Origin: Pseudoalteromonas ostreae
Lineage (GTDB): Bacteria > Pseudomonadota > Gammaproteobacteria > Enterobacterales > Alteromonadaceae
Direction of reading: 5' to 3'
Assembly (NCBI RefSeq): GCF_018069805.1
Contig: NZ_JAGPYN010000008.1
Coordinates: forward strand, 1-64,000
DNA length: 64,000 nt
Position 1 is the stretch's first letter. Each line of letters opens with the position of its first letter. Under the pieces are notes generated by a model. The model searched no databases, was not told the DNA's origin, and saw nothing but the letters and a program-made list of their open reading frames with translations. Shown here in pieces: positions 1 through 9,165 of the stretch. The position numbers and the translations under genes were made by a program.

Positions 1-2
1 AA

Positions 3-240
3 TATGCACAACGTTAACAAGAGTACTAATCCCCTTGGGGACGCCACTTACTTATTTTAAGTAATGTATAAAGCAGTGTGACACCGCACTCACTATGCAC
101 AACGTTAACAAGAGTACTAATCCCCTTGGGGACGCCACTTACTTATTTTAAGTAATGTATAAAGCAGTGTGACACCGCACTCTCTATACACAACGTTAAC
201 AAGAGTACTAATCTCTTGGGACGCAACTTACTATTTATTA
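3..240. repeat. 91-bp tandem repeat, two full units plus a decayed third
   Basis: Units start at 3, 94 and 185, an exact 91-bp period. The first two are nearly identical. The third begins with the same bases but diverges after about 45 bp. Each full unit holds a CCCC-TT-GGGG stem, a perfect TTACTTA-TTT-TAAGTAA stem-loop and an AGTG...CACT arm near its end. No reading frame is preserved. The array may continue left of the window. Function is unknown. Confidence 0.85.
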
Positions 241-454
241 GTAAGATGGCTTTTATTAAAAAGCCTATAACATCAATTTAACTGAATTTCTATAGTTACT
301 TCAGAATTATTCATCCAAGTTAAAATCTAAAAATTAAATATTTTATATAATAACTCCTAAATTTTATTAGTATCTTTCCCTTTCTTATATTCAGCTTAAT
401 TAAACTTCATCTATGTTAGCGTACATATAAACGTCCAAATAAATAGGAGGTTAT

Positions 455-721
455 ATGGCAAGTGGATGGGCACGAGATGGTGCAATTCAAGATCAAATTG
501 ATGCCAGCGTTAATGATGCTGTGCAATATGCTAGAAGTAATTTAGTTTCTGGAGCCAGTGCAGAGCTATGTGAAGAATGTAATGAACCAATACCACAAGC
601 ACGAAGACTTGCGTTACCTGGTGTTAAGTATTGTGTAAGCTGCCAAGCTGAAGTAGAAGGTAAAGGCACGCACTCTAAAGGGTTTAACCGACGCGGTAGT
701 AAAGACAGTCAATTACGATAA
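455..721 (+). CDS. small DksA/TraR-type zinc-finger protein
   Basis: An 88-residue protein carrying a four-cysteine zinc finger of the DksA/TraR C4 type: CEEC near residue 39, then CVSC near residue 60. It is much shorter than DksA (about 150 residues) and lacks the long coiled-coil, so it resembles the YbiI/TraR-like small members. Those are thought to act at the RNA polymerase secondary channel or as uncharacterised zinc proteins. The ATG follows a strong TAGGAGG at 444-450 with normal spacing. A good intrinsic terminator overlaps the stop codon, so the gene is probably monocistronic. The family call is solid; the function is inferred. Confidence 0.85.
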   Translation: MASGWARDGAIQDQIDASVNDAVQYARSNLVSGASAELCEECNEPIPQARRLALPGVKYCVSCQAEVEGKGTHSKGFNRRGSKDSQLR

Positions 722-747
722 AAAAGGTGCCTACAGCACCTTTTTTA
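721..747 (+). terminator. intrinsic terminator of the zinc-finger gene
   Basis: AAAAAGGTGC-CTACA-GCACCTTTTTT directly follows the stop codon: a ten-pair stem including the A/T flank, then a U-tract. Confidence 0.85.
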
Positions 748-812
748 ATATCGTATCAGAGTTGAGCTTAAATAAATAAAAAGCGAATTAGCAAACCTAT
801 TACATATATTTG

Positions 813-1214
813 CTAAAATTTACTCATATTATCTTTTTTCTGAATTAATTCAATTGAGTAGCCATCAGGATCTTTTACAAACGCAATTTCTGTTATGCCG
901 CCTTTAACAGGTCCAGGCTCACGGCTTACATTACCGCCAGCGGCCTTGATATCAGCACAGGCTTTATAGATATCATCAAACTCAATGGCAATATGACCAT
1001 AAGCATTGCCTAAATCGTAGCTGTCGGTATCCCAGTTATAGGTCAGCTCTAGTACTGCTGTGTCTTTTTCATCGCCATAGCCTACGAAGGCTAGGGTATA
1101 GCGGTACTCTTCGTTATCAGCACGGCGTAACTCTTTCATACCGAGTACTTGGGTGTAAAACTCAATCGACTTTTCTAGATCAGTAACCCGTAACATGGTG
1201 TGTAATAAACGCAT
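813..1214 (-). CDS. gloA: lactoylglutathione lyase (glyoxalase I)
   Basis: A 133-residue glyoxalase I that isomerises the methylglyoxal-glutathione hemithioacetal to S-lactoylglutathione in the cytoplasm. It starts [10 protein letters not shown], like Escherichia coli GloA. The four metal ligands are visible: His5, Glu in VLELTYNWD (about 56), His in [10 protein letters not shown] (about 74) and Glu in GYSIELIQ (about 123). Length matches the E. coli enzyme (135). Bacterial enzymes of this type usually use nickel. It stands alone, with a TAGCAAA/TTTGCTA inverted repeat (789-815) at its 3' end. Confidence 0.96.
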   Translation of the reverse strand: MRLLHTMLRVTDLEKSIEFYTQVLGMKELRRADNEEYRYTLAFVGYGDEKDTAVLELTYNWDTDSYDLGNAYGHIAIEFDDIYKACADIKAAGGNVSREPGPVKGGITEIAFVKDPDGYSIELIQKKDNMSKF

Positions 1215-1488
1215 TTATAGTCCTCATGGCAAGTAAAATCACCCTTAATTTTTAGATGATATGAAAATAGTGCAGGGATTCATTCTATCACTCTTTGGTG
1301 TAAAAAAATCTTCGTTAGATTGCTAATTTTATACAAATACATAGGCAAAACTTTTTATAAACTTTTTCGTAAAACGGTCGATAACATCTATGCTTATGAG
1401 TGGAAGAGAATCCAACTAAGATTAATAAATTTTGGCTACCCCATTGATTATATAGTTCATGTTGACTATTTGAATATTGAGAAAATAT

Positions 1489-3123
1489 ATGAAACTGAAA
1501 GATTTAAGTGTAGGAAAGAAAATTTGGGGGAGCTTTGCTCTGGTATTTATTATCTTTTTCATTCTAAGCCTTATCATGAATAAGAGCTTATCTGAACTCG
1601 ATGATAATGTTGATACGATAATTCAAGATAGCCTGCCATCAATCAGCGAATTAAAATCAATTCAAGTTATTTTAACTGATATCCGTAAAGATGAGTTTTC
1701 TTTAATACCTAATGCAAATAATCCTAAATTATCTACTTGGCTTGGTGATCTTGATCAAAAACGTGAGTTATTAAATGAGACGTTAAGAAAATACGAAGCG
1801 CTTTCTCTTTCATCTGAAGAAGTGGCTGCTCTAAACCAGTTTAAAGGTGCTTGGAGTGATTATAGTGATGAAACGCAAGGATATGGTCAGTTTCTTTCTA
1901 CAGGACAATTAGAAAAAGCTAATAAGGTTGTGCTAGACAGTTTCGACGCTTATAAAAATGCTATCACTAGCCTAGATGTAGCTGTAAAAATAAATGAACA
2001 AAACGTAGATAGAATATCTCAGACTGTCCAAGAACGATTAGATTTTACCTTATGGGTCTCTATTGTTGGAGCCTTGTGTGTTATTGCCGTAATAATCGCA
2101 GCTTCTATCTGGCTTATTAAATCGGTACGTGAACCCGTTCAGCATGCGCTTACATTAGCTTCGGCAATTGCTAAGGGTAAGCTTAATAATGTGCTAGATG
2201 AAAAAAACCTTAGTAAAGACGAGCTAGGCAACTTGTTGTTGCAAATTAATTTAATGCAAGATAATTTGAATGACCTTGTTACTGAAGTATTCGATGCAAC
2301 AATTCAGCTGACATCTGCGGTTGAAGAGGTGAGCACAATTTCGTCTCAGACAGCATCAGGAATGCAAAACCAACAACTTGAACTGCATTCAGTTGCTTCA
2401 GCCATGACACAAATGCAAGCCGCTGTATCAGAAGTTGCACAAAACACAGAACAAGCAGCAGGCTCAGCTAACGATTCTGCAAATATGGCTAAAAATGGCA
2501 GCTTATTACTAGAGCAAATGGTGACTGAAATATCAAAAGTATCAGTCACAATTGATGAATCAGGGCGCCTAGCAAACGATTTAGAAACCAGCTCAAATAA
2601 TATTAATGTTGTTGTGGATGTGATTGGGGCAATCGCAGAACAAACGAATTTGCTAGCCCTCAATGCTGCAATTGAAGCAGCTAGGGCGGGGGAACAAGGC
2701 AGAGGGTTTGCTGTTGTCGCTGACGAAGTGCGTTCACTTGCAAAAAGAACACAAGACTCAACAAGAGAAATTGTTGATATTGTTGAGCAATTACAGAAAA
2801 AGTCAAAAGCGATGGAAGTATCAAGTAGACAATGCCACGAAGGAATTGTTTCATGTGTTGAGCAAGCAAAAAATGCCGGCACACAAATTGATGAAATCGA
2901 AGAATCGGTTAATCAAATTGCTGATATGAGCACGCAAATAGCCACGGCTTGTAGTGAGCAAACTGCGGTATCAGAAGACTTGAACCGCAGTGTTGAACAG
3001 ATTAATAACTCATCAACAGAAATGGCAGAGGGAACGTCTCAAACAGCAATAGCATGTAGTGAAATTAGTAACTTAGCACATGGCTTGAAAGGCCGTTTGA
3101 GTCGCTTTGAACTGCGTAATTAA
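1489..3123 (+). CDS. methyl-accepting chemotaxis protein
   Basis: A transmembrane chemoreceptor of about 544 residues. There is an N-terminal membrane segment (about residues 12-30), a periplasmic sensing region predicted helical (four-helix-bundle type), a second membrane segment (about 184-206), a HAMP linker, and a cytoplasmic signalling domain. The hairpin tip is canonical: [19 protein letters not shown]. Signals from the unknown periplasmic ligand should pass through CheA/CheW. I chose the ATG at 1489 ([11 protein letters not shown]) after GAGAAAATAT rather than a TTG four codons upstream. An ORF overlapping its start (1320-1583) is not believable. It is isolated from other chemotaxis genes, as is common for receptors. 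Confidence 0.93.
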   Translation: MKLKDLSVGKKIWGSFALVFIIFFILSLIMNKSLSELDDNVDTIIQDSLPSISELKSIQVILTDIRKDEFSLIPNANNPKLSTWLGDLDQKRELLNETLRKYEALSLSSEEVAALNQFKGAWSDYSDETQGYGQFLSTGQLEKANKVVLDSFDAYKNAITSLDVAVKINEQNVDRISQTVQERLDFTLWVSIVGALCVIAVIIAASIWLIKSVREPVQHALTLASAIAKGKLNNVLDEKNLSKDELGNLLLQINLMQDNLNDLVTEVFDATIQLTSAVEEVSTISSQTASGMQNQQLELHSVASAMTQMQAAVSEVAQNTEQAAGSANDSANMAKNGSLLLEQMVTEISKVSVTIDESGRLANDLETSSNNINVVVDVIGAIAEQTNLLALNAAIEAARAGEQGRGFAVVADEVRSLAKRTQDSTREIVDIVEQLQKKSKAMEVSSRQCHEGIVSCVEQAKNAGTQIDEIEESVNQIADMSTQIATACSEQTAVSEDLNRSVEQINNSSTEMAEGTSQTAIACSEISNLAHGLKGRLSRFELRN

Positions 3124-3145
3124 TACCTGAAATTAGTCTAAATAT

Positions 3146-3183
3146 AAGCCGCGGACATTCATAGAATGATCGCGGCTTTTTTA
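3146..3183. terminator. terminator between convergent genes
   Basis: AAGCCGCG...CGCGGCTTTTTT forms a stem between the chemoreceptor stop (3123) and the convergent decarboxylase stop (3214). It has a T-tract on the + strand. It probably serves the chemoreceptor and may work in both directions. Confidence 0.75.
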
Positions 3184-3213
3184 AACTCTAAGCTGGGGGT
3201 TAAACGACAGCCT

Positions 3214-5124
3214 TTACTGTTTAACTTTACCCTTAAGAACATAGATTTCACCATCAAAACTCCCCTGAATCGTCAAACCTTGCCCTGCTAACTCTTTTAG
3301 ATAGTCTATATGTTCCTCAGTAATATGCTGCCCAGGCACCAAAAGCGGAATGCCTGGTGGATAGGGGGTAACTAAACCGGCACAAATACGGTTGTTACTT
3401 TTAGCGATAGGCACAGATTCGCGCTCACCATAAAAAGCATCACTTGGAATACACGCAAGGTCTATTGCTGGTAGATTCTCAGGCAAGCGAGATCGTCGCG
3501 TCGATTTTGACAACTTCACTTTACCGCTGTCGAGTTTCTTCAGCGCATTGTAAAGGCGAATTATTTTTGAGCGCGTGCCGCCAAGCGTCAGTAACACCAA
3601 AATGGTACTGTGAGTGTACTTCTCTATTTCTAGGCCAATTTCATCCAGCAGGTATTTATGAATATCCTTTAATGAATAAGGTAATTCGCTAATATCGATG
3701 AGAATTTTTAGCGGATCGTGACCCATGTTATCGCCACTAAAGTGTGGAAATATTTCCATAAAGTCTTCTTTACCAAGAACTTTAATCTGCTTGAGTGACG
3801 CCATCTGTTGTTTAAATTCTTCCACATGGTTCAGCAAGGCATTGAGCAGTTTATAGCCTTCCATCTCCAATTGCTTTTGGCACACGTCAAGCGACGCAAT
3901 AAGCTGATACTTTGGCGATGTGCTAGCGTAAATGCTGTAAATCTCGCGAAAGAAATCAGCATCAAAATCAGGGTCGTTCACGTGAATGTAAGACGCTTGA
4001 GAAAACGCCGATACCACTTTATGCGCTGAATGGGTGACGTAGTCAGCGCCAGCATGAATGGCGGAATAGTATCGTAGGCTTGGGTGAAACAAGGAGTAAG
4101 CAAACCAGGCTTCGTCAATAAATACTTTAATACCATGTTGATGGGCAAACTCTACCACCTGTTTCAGATCGCTCAGTAGGCCATCGTAAGTACAACCGGT
4201 GAGCACCAGCAACTTCGCATCGGTATTTTGTTCTATCGCCTGTTTTATATCGGCCAACGACGGCGGCGCGAAGATGCCATATTTTGGATTTAAAATACTC
4301 GACAAATAAACTGGCAAACTGGCTGATTGTAAGATGCCATAGTGCACAGATTTATGACAATTGCGGTCGATAATCACTTTATCGCCCTTGCGCAGCAGTG
4401 TCTGCAAGATGATTTTATTTGAAGTTGATGAACCGTTAGTCACAAAATAGGTATGCTTTACTTCAAATGTCGCCGCAGCAGATTCTTGCGCACGGCCAAT
4501 GGTATTGGTGCTATCTGACAATGAGCCTAACGAATCGACTGAAACCGACAGATCGCCAACGAACACATTACGACCATAAAACTGATAAAAATCTTTGATA
4601 TAAGGGGAATTTCTAAAGCTGGAGCCGCCGCTGTGACCCGGTGTATGCCAAGAATCGTTCGCTTCGCCAACATAACGGCGATACGCCGTCCAAAATGGGG
4701 TTTCTGAGCGGTCATCGAAATCGTTAATCATATAGCCTAAAATTGCTTCAGGATCAGAAATCACCTCATCTTTAAAGAAAAAAGACTCAATCTCCTCCGA
4801 CTCATTAACGATTTCTAGCCCTTTCGTATCATCGCCAATAACATAAACAGGCAACTCAAGGCGGATCCCCTTTAACTGCTCGATAAAGCGACTATAAGTT
4901 CGCTCGCCAACCTTATTTTGCAAATCCCAGCTAAGCACTACGGCCTGAATATCGCCATCTTCCTCTACAATGTCCAATGCTTGTTTTAGCTCAAGACGCT
5001 CAATAATATCGATATGAATATCATCTCGCTCAAAATTTGGGATGGTTTTCGACAGATTAGTAGAAAGCTCTTGCAAGGTGGCGGGGTCTTGCTCAATTAA
5101 CAAGATACGAAGTATAGGTAACAT
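3214..5124 (-). CDS. Orn/Lys/Arg decarboxylase family protein (fold type I PLP enzyme)
   Basis: A 636-residue pyridoxal-phosphate enzyme of the basic amino-acid decarboxylase family. The N-terminal 130 residues resemble the receiver-like wing domain. The large domain follows, with the Schiff-base lysine in SAHKVVSAFSQAS (about residue 369), preceded by FIDEAWFAYS, the aspartate that contacts the PLP ring. The C-terminal domain contains the AGLVTPYPPGIPLLVPG motif, typical of the family. It is shorter than E. coli LdcI (715) or AdiA (756). Substrate (arginine, lysine or ornithine) cannot be assigned safely; a biosynthetic or acid-stress role in making polyamine precursors is likely. It is monocistronic, with an ATG start. 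Confidence 0.88.
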   Translation of the reverse strand: MLPILRILLIEQDPATLQELSTNLSKTIPNFERDDIHIDIIERLELKQALDIVEEDGDIQAVVLSWDLQNKVGERTYSRFIEQLKGIRLELPVYVIGDDTKGLEIVNESEEIESFFFKDEVISDPEAILGYMINDFDDRSETPFWTAYRRYVGEANDSWHTPGHSGGSSFRNSPYIKDFYQFYGRNVFVGDLSVSVDSLGSLSDSTNTIGRAQESAAATFEVKHTYFVTNGSSTSNKIILQTLLRKGDKVIIDRNCHKSVHYGILQSASLPVYLSSILNPKYGIFAPPSLADIKQAIEQNTDAKLLVLTGCTYDGLLSDLKQVVEFAHQHGIKVFIDEAWFAYSLFHPSLRYYSAIHAGADYVTHSAHKVVSAFSQASYIHVNDPDFDADFFREIYSIYASTSPKYQLIASLDVCQKQLEMEGYKLLNALLNHVEEFKQQMASLKQIKVLGKEDFMEIFPHFSGDNMGHDPLKILIDISELPYSLKDIHKYLLDEIGLEIEKYTHSTILVLLTLGGTRSKIIRLYNALKKLDSGKVKLSKSTRRSRLPENLPAIDLACIPSDAFYGERESVPIAKSNNRICAGLVTPYPPGIPLLVPGQHITEEHIDYLKELAGQGLTIQGSFDGEIYVLKGKVKQ

Positions 5125-5431
5125 AGGAATTCTCGCAATAAAATTTCATAATGCTCAACAGCATAACTAAAGGATTGACGCTTGTGAAATTAATACTTTG
5201 AAAATATTCTAATAATTACGCCAAATCACGAATAAACAGATTTTATTTAAATTGATTTACAAGGTATGGAAAATGAAAGGTGCCAAAGTTAGGCACCTAC
5301 TTTAATAAACAGAAAAAAAGGCTGGAATGCGAATTAATCACTGAGCTTATTCTTATAAGCCTGATAATTGAGGTTTATAATTAATAATCGTTTAAAATGA
5401 AGGTGTTTTATCTACAGGTTTGGGTCTATAT
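5125..5431. other. gene-free stretch with one hairpin
   Basis: No ORF with a credible start was seen. An AGGTGCC...GGCACCT hairpin lies at 5278-5298, followed by a T-poor stretch. The decarboxylase promoter should lie just above 5124. The left edge of the nth accretion zone begins at about 5432. Confidence 0.5.
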
Positions 5432-5674
5432 CTACTCAGTTTTATCTTTAAACTCACATAAGTCTTCAATAATACAACTGCCACATTTTGGTTTACGGGC
5501 AACACAGGTATAACGTCCGTGCAGTATGAGCCAATGGTGTACGTCTACTTTAAATTCTTTGGGGATCACTTTTTCGCTTTTGTTCAACCGCGACCACGTC
5601 TTTACTCATAGCAAGCTTAGTACGGTTTGATGCACGGTCTATGTGGGTATCTACAGCAATGGTTGGCCAACTTA
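5432..5674 (-). pseudogene. nth': nth 3' fragment, copy 1
   Basis: Reverse-strand sequence homologous to the last 80 or so codons of the intact nth at 14553-15185, from the TIAVDTH region to a TAG stop. It keeps the fourth-cluster cysteine region (PKCGSC) but lacks the helix-hairpin-helix and the catalytic lysine. A 2-bp deletion (the AG of the TTTTTCGAGCTT stretch) breaks its frame. Homology to nth stops just after the FGWP codons. Another 17 bp (to about 5692) still match copy 3, although that sequence is not part of nth. It is non-functional as a glycosylase. Confidence 0.9.
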
Positions 5675-5853
5675 AATATAAGGAAGGCAGATGTAACTAG
5701 CTTTCAAAATGTTGGTAGTTGAAATCCTAAAGAGCAAAGATCATGTGTTTGCATTAGGCTTCATCGAAACTTTTAGTTACAAAGTTAATTTGGTAACTCA
5801 TATTACCTTGTGTTGTAGTTGATATAATTACAGCACGAGATAGGGAATTATGT

Positions 5854-6027
5854 ATGAAAGAGGATATTGATGAGCTAAAAAGTGAATTTCAAGCAAAACT
5901 TCTATCTTGGAATAATATAAAAAGTAAAAAAATTAAAGTTACATTTATATTCATATTTTTCGGTTTGATTGGATTAAAGGTTTTTACTACTATCTTAACT
6001 GTTGATTGGCTTGCAGGGTTAATATGA
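5854..6027 (+). CDS. small single-pass membrane protein of unknown function
   Basis: A 57-codon ORF beginning MKEDIDELKSEFQ. It has a charged N-terminal half (about 1-30), then a hydrophobic segment of about 20 residues (FIFIFFGLIGLKVF...) and a short tail. The ATG follows GATAGGGAATT, a weak ribosome-binding site. Its TGA overlaps the ATG of the downstream GNAT gene in an ATGA arrangement, implying translational coupling. I do not recognise the family. It sits in the smallest nth-bounded module, and the pair could be a two-gene cargo unit. Confidence 0.6.
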   Translation: MKEDIDELKSEFQAKLLSWNNIKSKKIKVTFIFIFFGLIGLKVFTTILTVDWLAGLI

Positions 6028-6578
6028 TGATCACTTTTCGCCCACTTAACAAACATGATTTTAACTATTCAAAAGTTATAGACCTTTTTTTCGAAGCTTT
6101 TCCAAAAGTTCACAGACTACCAGAATGGCTTGTTAAATACAGAATGAGGAATGGAAAGAATGGCTTTGATATTATTTATGATCATAATAAATGGGTTGGT
6201 TTTCTCTACACTAAAGAATATAAACAAATTATCTGTGTAAAGTTTTTTGCGATATCTGAATTGCTCCGCTCAAGTGGTTACGGAAGCAAAGTAATGGATT
6301 CTATGAATGAAAAGTATTCAAATAAAAGAATAGTACTCACTATTGAGGAGCTTGATGAAAAGACAGAAAACTATCAACAAAGAGTTAAGCGCAAAGCGTT
6401 TTATGAAAAAAATGGGTTCAGTTCTACCGGGTTTATCATAAAAGAGCCAGCTGAGCGGCAAGAAGTCCTTATACGTGGTGGAACTATATCTAAAGAAGAA
6501 ATAGAAGCTATGTACAAGCATTTTTTAGGAAATTTATTGTTTTCTTTACTTAAAATCGAACTACTAAAAATTGAATAA
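6024..6578 (+). CDS. GNAT-family N-acetyltransferase
   Basis: A 184-residue protein with the acetyl-CoA pyrophosphate-binding signature of GNAT enzymes near RSSGYGSKVM (about residues 83-92). After it come a beta strand (RIVLTIEEL) and the KAFYEKNGFSSTGF element that closes the fold. The substrate is unknown. I chose the ATG at 6024, which overlaps the preceding small gene by four bases, over a TTG six codons upstream. The gene is AT-rich compared with the surrounding core genes and lies between nth fragments 1 and 2, so it was probably acquired as cargo. Confidence 0.82.
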   Translation: MMITFRPLNKHDFNYSKVIDLFFEAFPKVHRLPEWLVKYRMRNGKNGFDIIYDHNKWVGFLYTKEYKQIICVKFFAISELLRSSGYGSKVMDSMNEKYSNKRIVLTIEELDEKTENYQQRVKRKAFYEKNGFSSTGFIIKEPAERQEVLIRGGTISKEEIEAMYKHFLGNLLFSLLKIELLKIE

Positions 6579-6695
6579 GAATACCGTCATTTTAATGTAA
6601 TTTGTTAGCCATTAGCAGTTAAATAATGCATGCAAAAAACCAACAGCAAAGATAAAAATTTAAAGTTTACTTATTGGCCCAAAAAAGAATAAACA

Positions 6696-6942
6696 TTATT
6701 CAGTTTTATCCTTGAACTCACACAAGTCTTCAATAATACAGCTGCCACATTTTGGCTTACGCGCCACACAGGTATAACGTCCATGTAAAATAAGCCAGTG
6801 ATGTACGTCTACTTTAAATTCTTTGGGGATCACTTTTTCGAGCTTTTGTTCAACCGCTACAACGTCTTTACCCATAGCAAGCTTGGTACGGTTTGAAACA
6901 CGGAAAATATGGGTGTCTACCGCGATTGTCGGCCAGCCGAAA
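6696..6942 (-). pseudogene. nth': nth 3' fragment, copy 2
   Basis: A second reverse-strand copy of the nth 3' end, from FGWPTIAVDTH to a TAA stop. It encodes the four-cysteine iron-sulfur cluster region, with PKCGSC as in copies 1 and 3 but unlike the intact gene (PRCGAC). No frameshift is seen inside the fragment, but there is no start and no helix-hairpin-helix. Beyond the breakpoint the sequence (GATAATTAAGGTCGAT) only weakly resembles the shared junction of copies 1 and 3. Confidence 0.9.
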
Positions 6943-6980
6943 GATAATTAAGGTCGATCAACCTTCTATTAATTCCCTGT

Positions 6981-9020
6981 TTATTTAGGGCTATTATTAT
7001 AGGTTTGATAAATATCACTGTCGTTAATTTTTGACGAATTTTTACTAAATAAAACAACATCACCAACAAGCGAAAAATGCCCAACTTGGTTATATAAAGT
7101 GGTGACAGGCTTATCAGACTCGATATCGTAAATATTTATTTTTCTCTTATTAGGGTCGTAAAACGCAACGCGATTTTCACTTTTTTTGACGTTGAATTGT
7201 CTACCATAAAAAGCGTTTACGTTATGTTTAGGTAACAATAAAGGAGTTGCATCTTCGCCATGATACCAATTTCCGTCTTGATCATTCCAAAGCCAATTGT
7301 CTGTTGCAGAAGTGTATTGAATGCTTCGCCATTTCGAGTCAATTCGTTCCATTGAATTGTCGTCCAAATTAAATTCAACCACTTGCCAGTTGGAATCGAG
7401 TTTAATGCTAAAGCTTATTATGTTGAGGGATTTAAAAGACACACCTCTAAATTCTTTTTCTGGTAAAGGCAGTACTTTTGTCTCACCAGTGGTTGTGGTA
7501 ATTACGTGAATAGAATTTAAAGTAACTCCAGCAATGCTTTGTTCCCCTGGGGACCAAGTTAAATCGATATAGTGTCGACCATCAGCAAACTGGGTGATTT
7601 TTTTCTTTTTTTTTGTCTCACGATCATACAACCATAGCTCTTCGTTACCTGTGGTTAAGCTGATATATGCCACTTGTTTTGTGCTAGGTGATAATACAGC
7701 GAGTCTTTCATCGAAGGTATCATTTAGTATGGACTGTGTTTTATCTTCAGAGATATTATATTCATCAACATTTATATCATGCTCAAATACTGAAAACGCA
7801 TAATCAACACCATTACTGTGTCTTTCTGGCCGATGTAATTGTTGTGAACTCGTAAACAGAATTGTTTTATCGCTGCCGTTTAGAGAATATTGCACAATTT
7901 CACGAGCTGGATGTTCACCCATCATGACAACGTGTTTGCCATCATGCGACCAGATACCACAACAAATATAGGCATTTAGTTTGAACAATAAGTTTAATTG
8001 CTGTGTCTCTAAGTCGAGTTGATAAAACCCCTCCCATTGTTGTTGATTCGGCGATGATATAAGCAGCTTGTTCTCGGTAGGATGAAGGTCAAATTGGCTG
8101 TTACCTTCTAAATGTAACTCGGGCTGCGGCAACCATTGAGTTTTACCTGAATTAATATTCAGTGAATAAAGCGAGTAAGGTTTATTCATCCCCGGAGATT
8201 CAGAGAAAATGACAATATTATCATCATGGGTGAATTTTATAGCGCCATAGCTGCCAGCTTTGCAGGTATGTATTAATTTAGGTTTAGACATTACTAAGCC
8301 ATCAAACTCGCTAATAAAATATTGACAATTTTCGGGGGAAGCAACCAGATACACAAGTTTTGTGCCTTTATCATTCCAACTGCCTGGACCTACTCCGTTT
8401 TCTTCTCCGTGATTGATTTCAACTTGTTCACCAGAAATGATGTTTTTTACGAACAGTTTAAATTTTTCTCCATTATTATTCATATAAGCGAGGCGAATAC
8501 CGTCCTGCGCAAAGCTAGGAAAATACTCGCTGCCGATATCTGTTGTGACGGCCTTGGCTGAAATAAAAGTATTAGCGGGAGAGTGGTCTGAAAAATAAAA
8601 CCAAAATAATGAAGCAAAAGTTAAGGGGAGTAATAAAAGTTGGACTCGCTTGTCAATCCATCTCTTAGGATAAGAAATATCTTGTTTGGTAAGGAAGTCA
8701 GTTGAATCTGTTAATTGCGTGGCAGACGCTATAAACCGGTAGCCCCGTTTAGGTATTGTTACAATAAATTGAGGATTTCGAGCGTCATCTTGTAGTACTT
8801 TTCTCAGTTTAGTGATCAATTTACTTACTGTATTGTCACTGACGTAGCGACCATGCCAAACATTATCTAATAGCTGTTGTTTACTAATAACTTGATTTGG
8901 ATGGCGGCAAAAATAAGTTAAAAGCTCACCCACCATAGGTTCTATTCGAACCATATTTTGTTCATTGCATAACATTTGATGCTGTTCGCTAAACTCAAAA
9001 CCTTCAATTTTCCAACGCAT
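6981..9020 (-). CDS. CadC/ToxR-like membrane transcriptional regulator with a beta-propeller sensor
   Basis: About 679 residues. The N-terminal OmpR-type winged helix (about 1-95) contains VISKQQLLDNVW and TVSKLITKLRKVL. After a linker comes one membrane segment (about 118-140, VQLLLLPLTFASLFWFYF). The periplasmic part, of more than 500 residues, is built of PD40/TolB-like beta-propeller repeats (for example SWNDKGTKLVYL and WSHDGKHVVMMG). One-component membrane-bound regulators of this type sense an extracytoplasmic signal and bind DNA directly. I placed the start at the MRWKIEGFEF methionine rather than one 16 codons upstream, because the domain begins there. It diverges from the hydrolase at 9166, which is its likely target. 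Confidence 0.88.
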   Translation of the reverse strand: MRWKIEGFEFSEQHQMLCNEQNMVRIEPMVGELLTYFCRHPNQVISKQQLLDNVWHGRYVSDNTVSKLITKLRKVLQDDARNPQFIVTIPKRGYRFIASATQLTDSTDFLTKQDISYPKRWIDKRVQLLLLPLTFASLFWFYFSDHSPANTFISAKAVTTDIGSEYFPSFAQDGIRLAYMNNNGEKFKLFVKNIISGEQVEINHGEENGVGPGSWNDKGTKLVYLVASPENCQYFISEFDGLVMSKPKLIHTCKAGSYGAIKFTHDDNIVIFSESPGMNKPYSLYSLNINSGKTQWLPQPELHLEGNSQFDLHPTENKLLISSPNQQQWEGFYQLDLETQQLNLLFKLNAYICCGIWSHDGKHVVMMGEHPAREIVQYSLNGSDKTILFTSSQQLHRPERHSNGVDYAFSVFEHDINVDEYNISEDKTQSILNDTFDERLAVLSPSTKQVAYISLTTGNEELWLYDRETKKKKKITQFADGRHYIDLTWSPGEQSIAGVTLNSIHVITTTTGETKVLPLPEKEFRGVSFKSLNIISFSIKLDSNWQVVEFNLDDNSMERIDSKWRSIQYTSATDNWLWNDQDGNWYHGEDATPLLLPKHNVNAFYGRQFNVKKSENRVAFYDPNKRKINIYDIESDKPVTTLYNQVGHFSLVGDVVLFSKNSSKINDSDIYQTYNNSPK

Positions 9021-9083
9021 ACCTATCCATATTCCTATTACGTAGCCCTTTAAAATAAAGGTTGTCACAAAAAGTCATAACGA

Positions 9084-9130
9084 TTCACCTCTTTGTCAGG
9101 ACTTTATCTTTTCACCTCTATAGAGTGAAA
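9084..9130. promoter_or_regulatory. candidate operator between divergent regulator and hydrolase
   Basis: The 9-bp sequence TTCACCTCT occurs directly repeated at 9084-9092 and 9111-9119, 27 bp apart. The second copy is part of a near-palindrome TTTCAC...GTGAAA (9110-9130). Direct repeats in the shared promoter region are what a winged-helix regulator of the OmpR type usually binds. This is inferred from sequence only. Confidence 0.45.
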
Positions 9131-9165
9131 CCATCCGCGATGAAAACCATACAATGGAAGCACAA

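Noticed and set aside
3-240. CRISPR array or integron attC array
   Set aside because: Repeats are contiguous with no unique spacers, and there is no cas gene. The units lack the RYYYAAC/GTTRRRY pair arrangement of attC sites and have no cassettes between them.
1320-1583. 87-codon ORF overlapping the chemoreceptor start
   Set aside because: Non-ATG start, no ribosome-binding site, overlaps a well-supported gene in another frame.
2346-2882. 178-codon reverse-strand frame inside the chemoreceptor gene
   Set aside because: It lies wholly opposite the conserved MCP signalling domain and its sequence is Ser/Ala/Cys-rich shadow translation.
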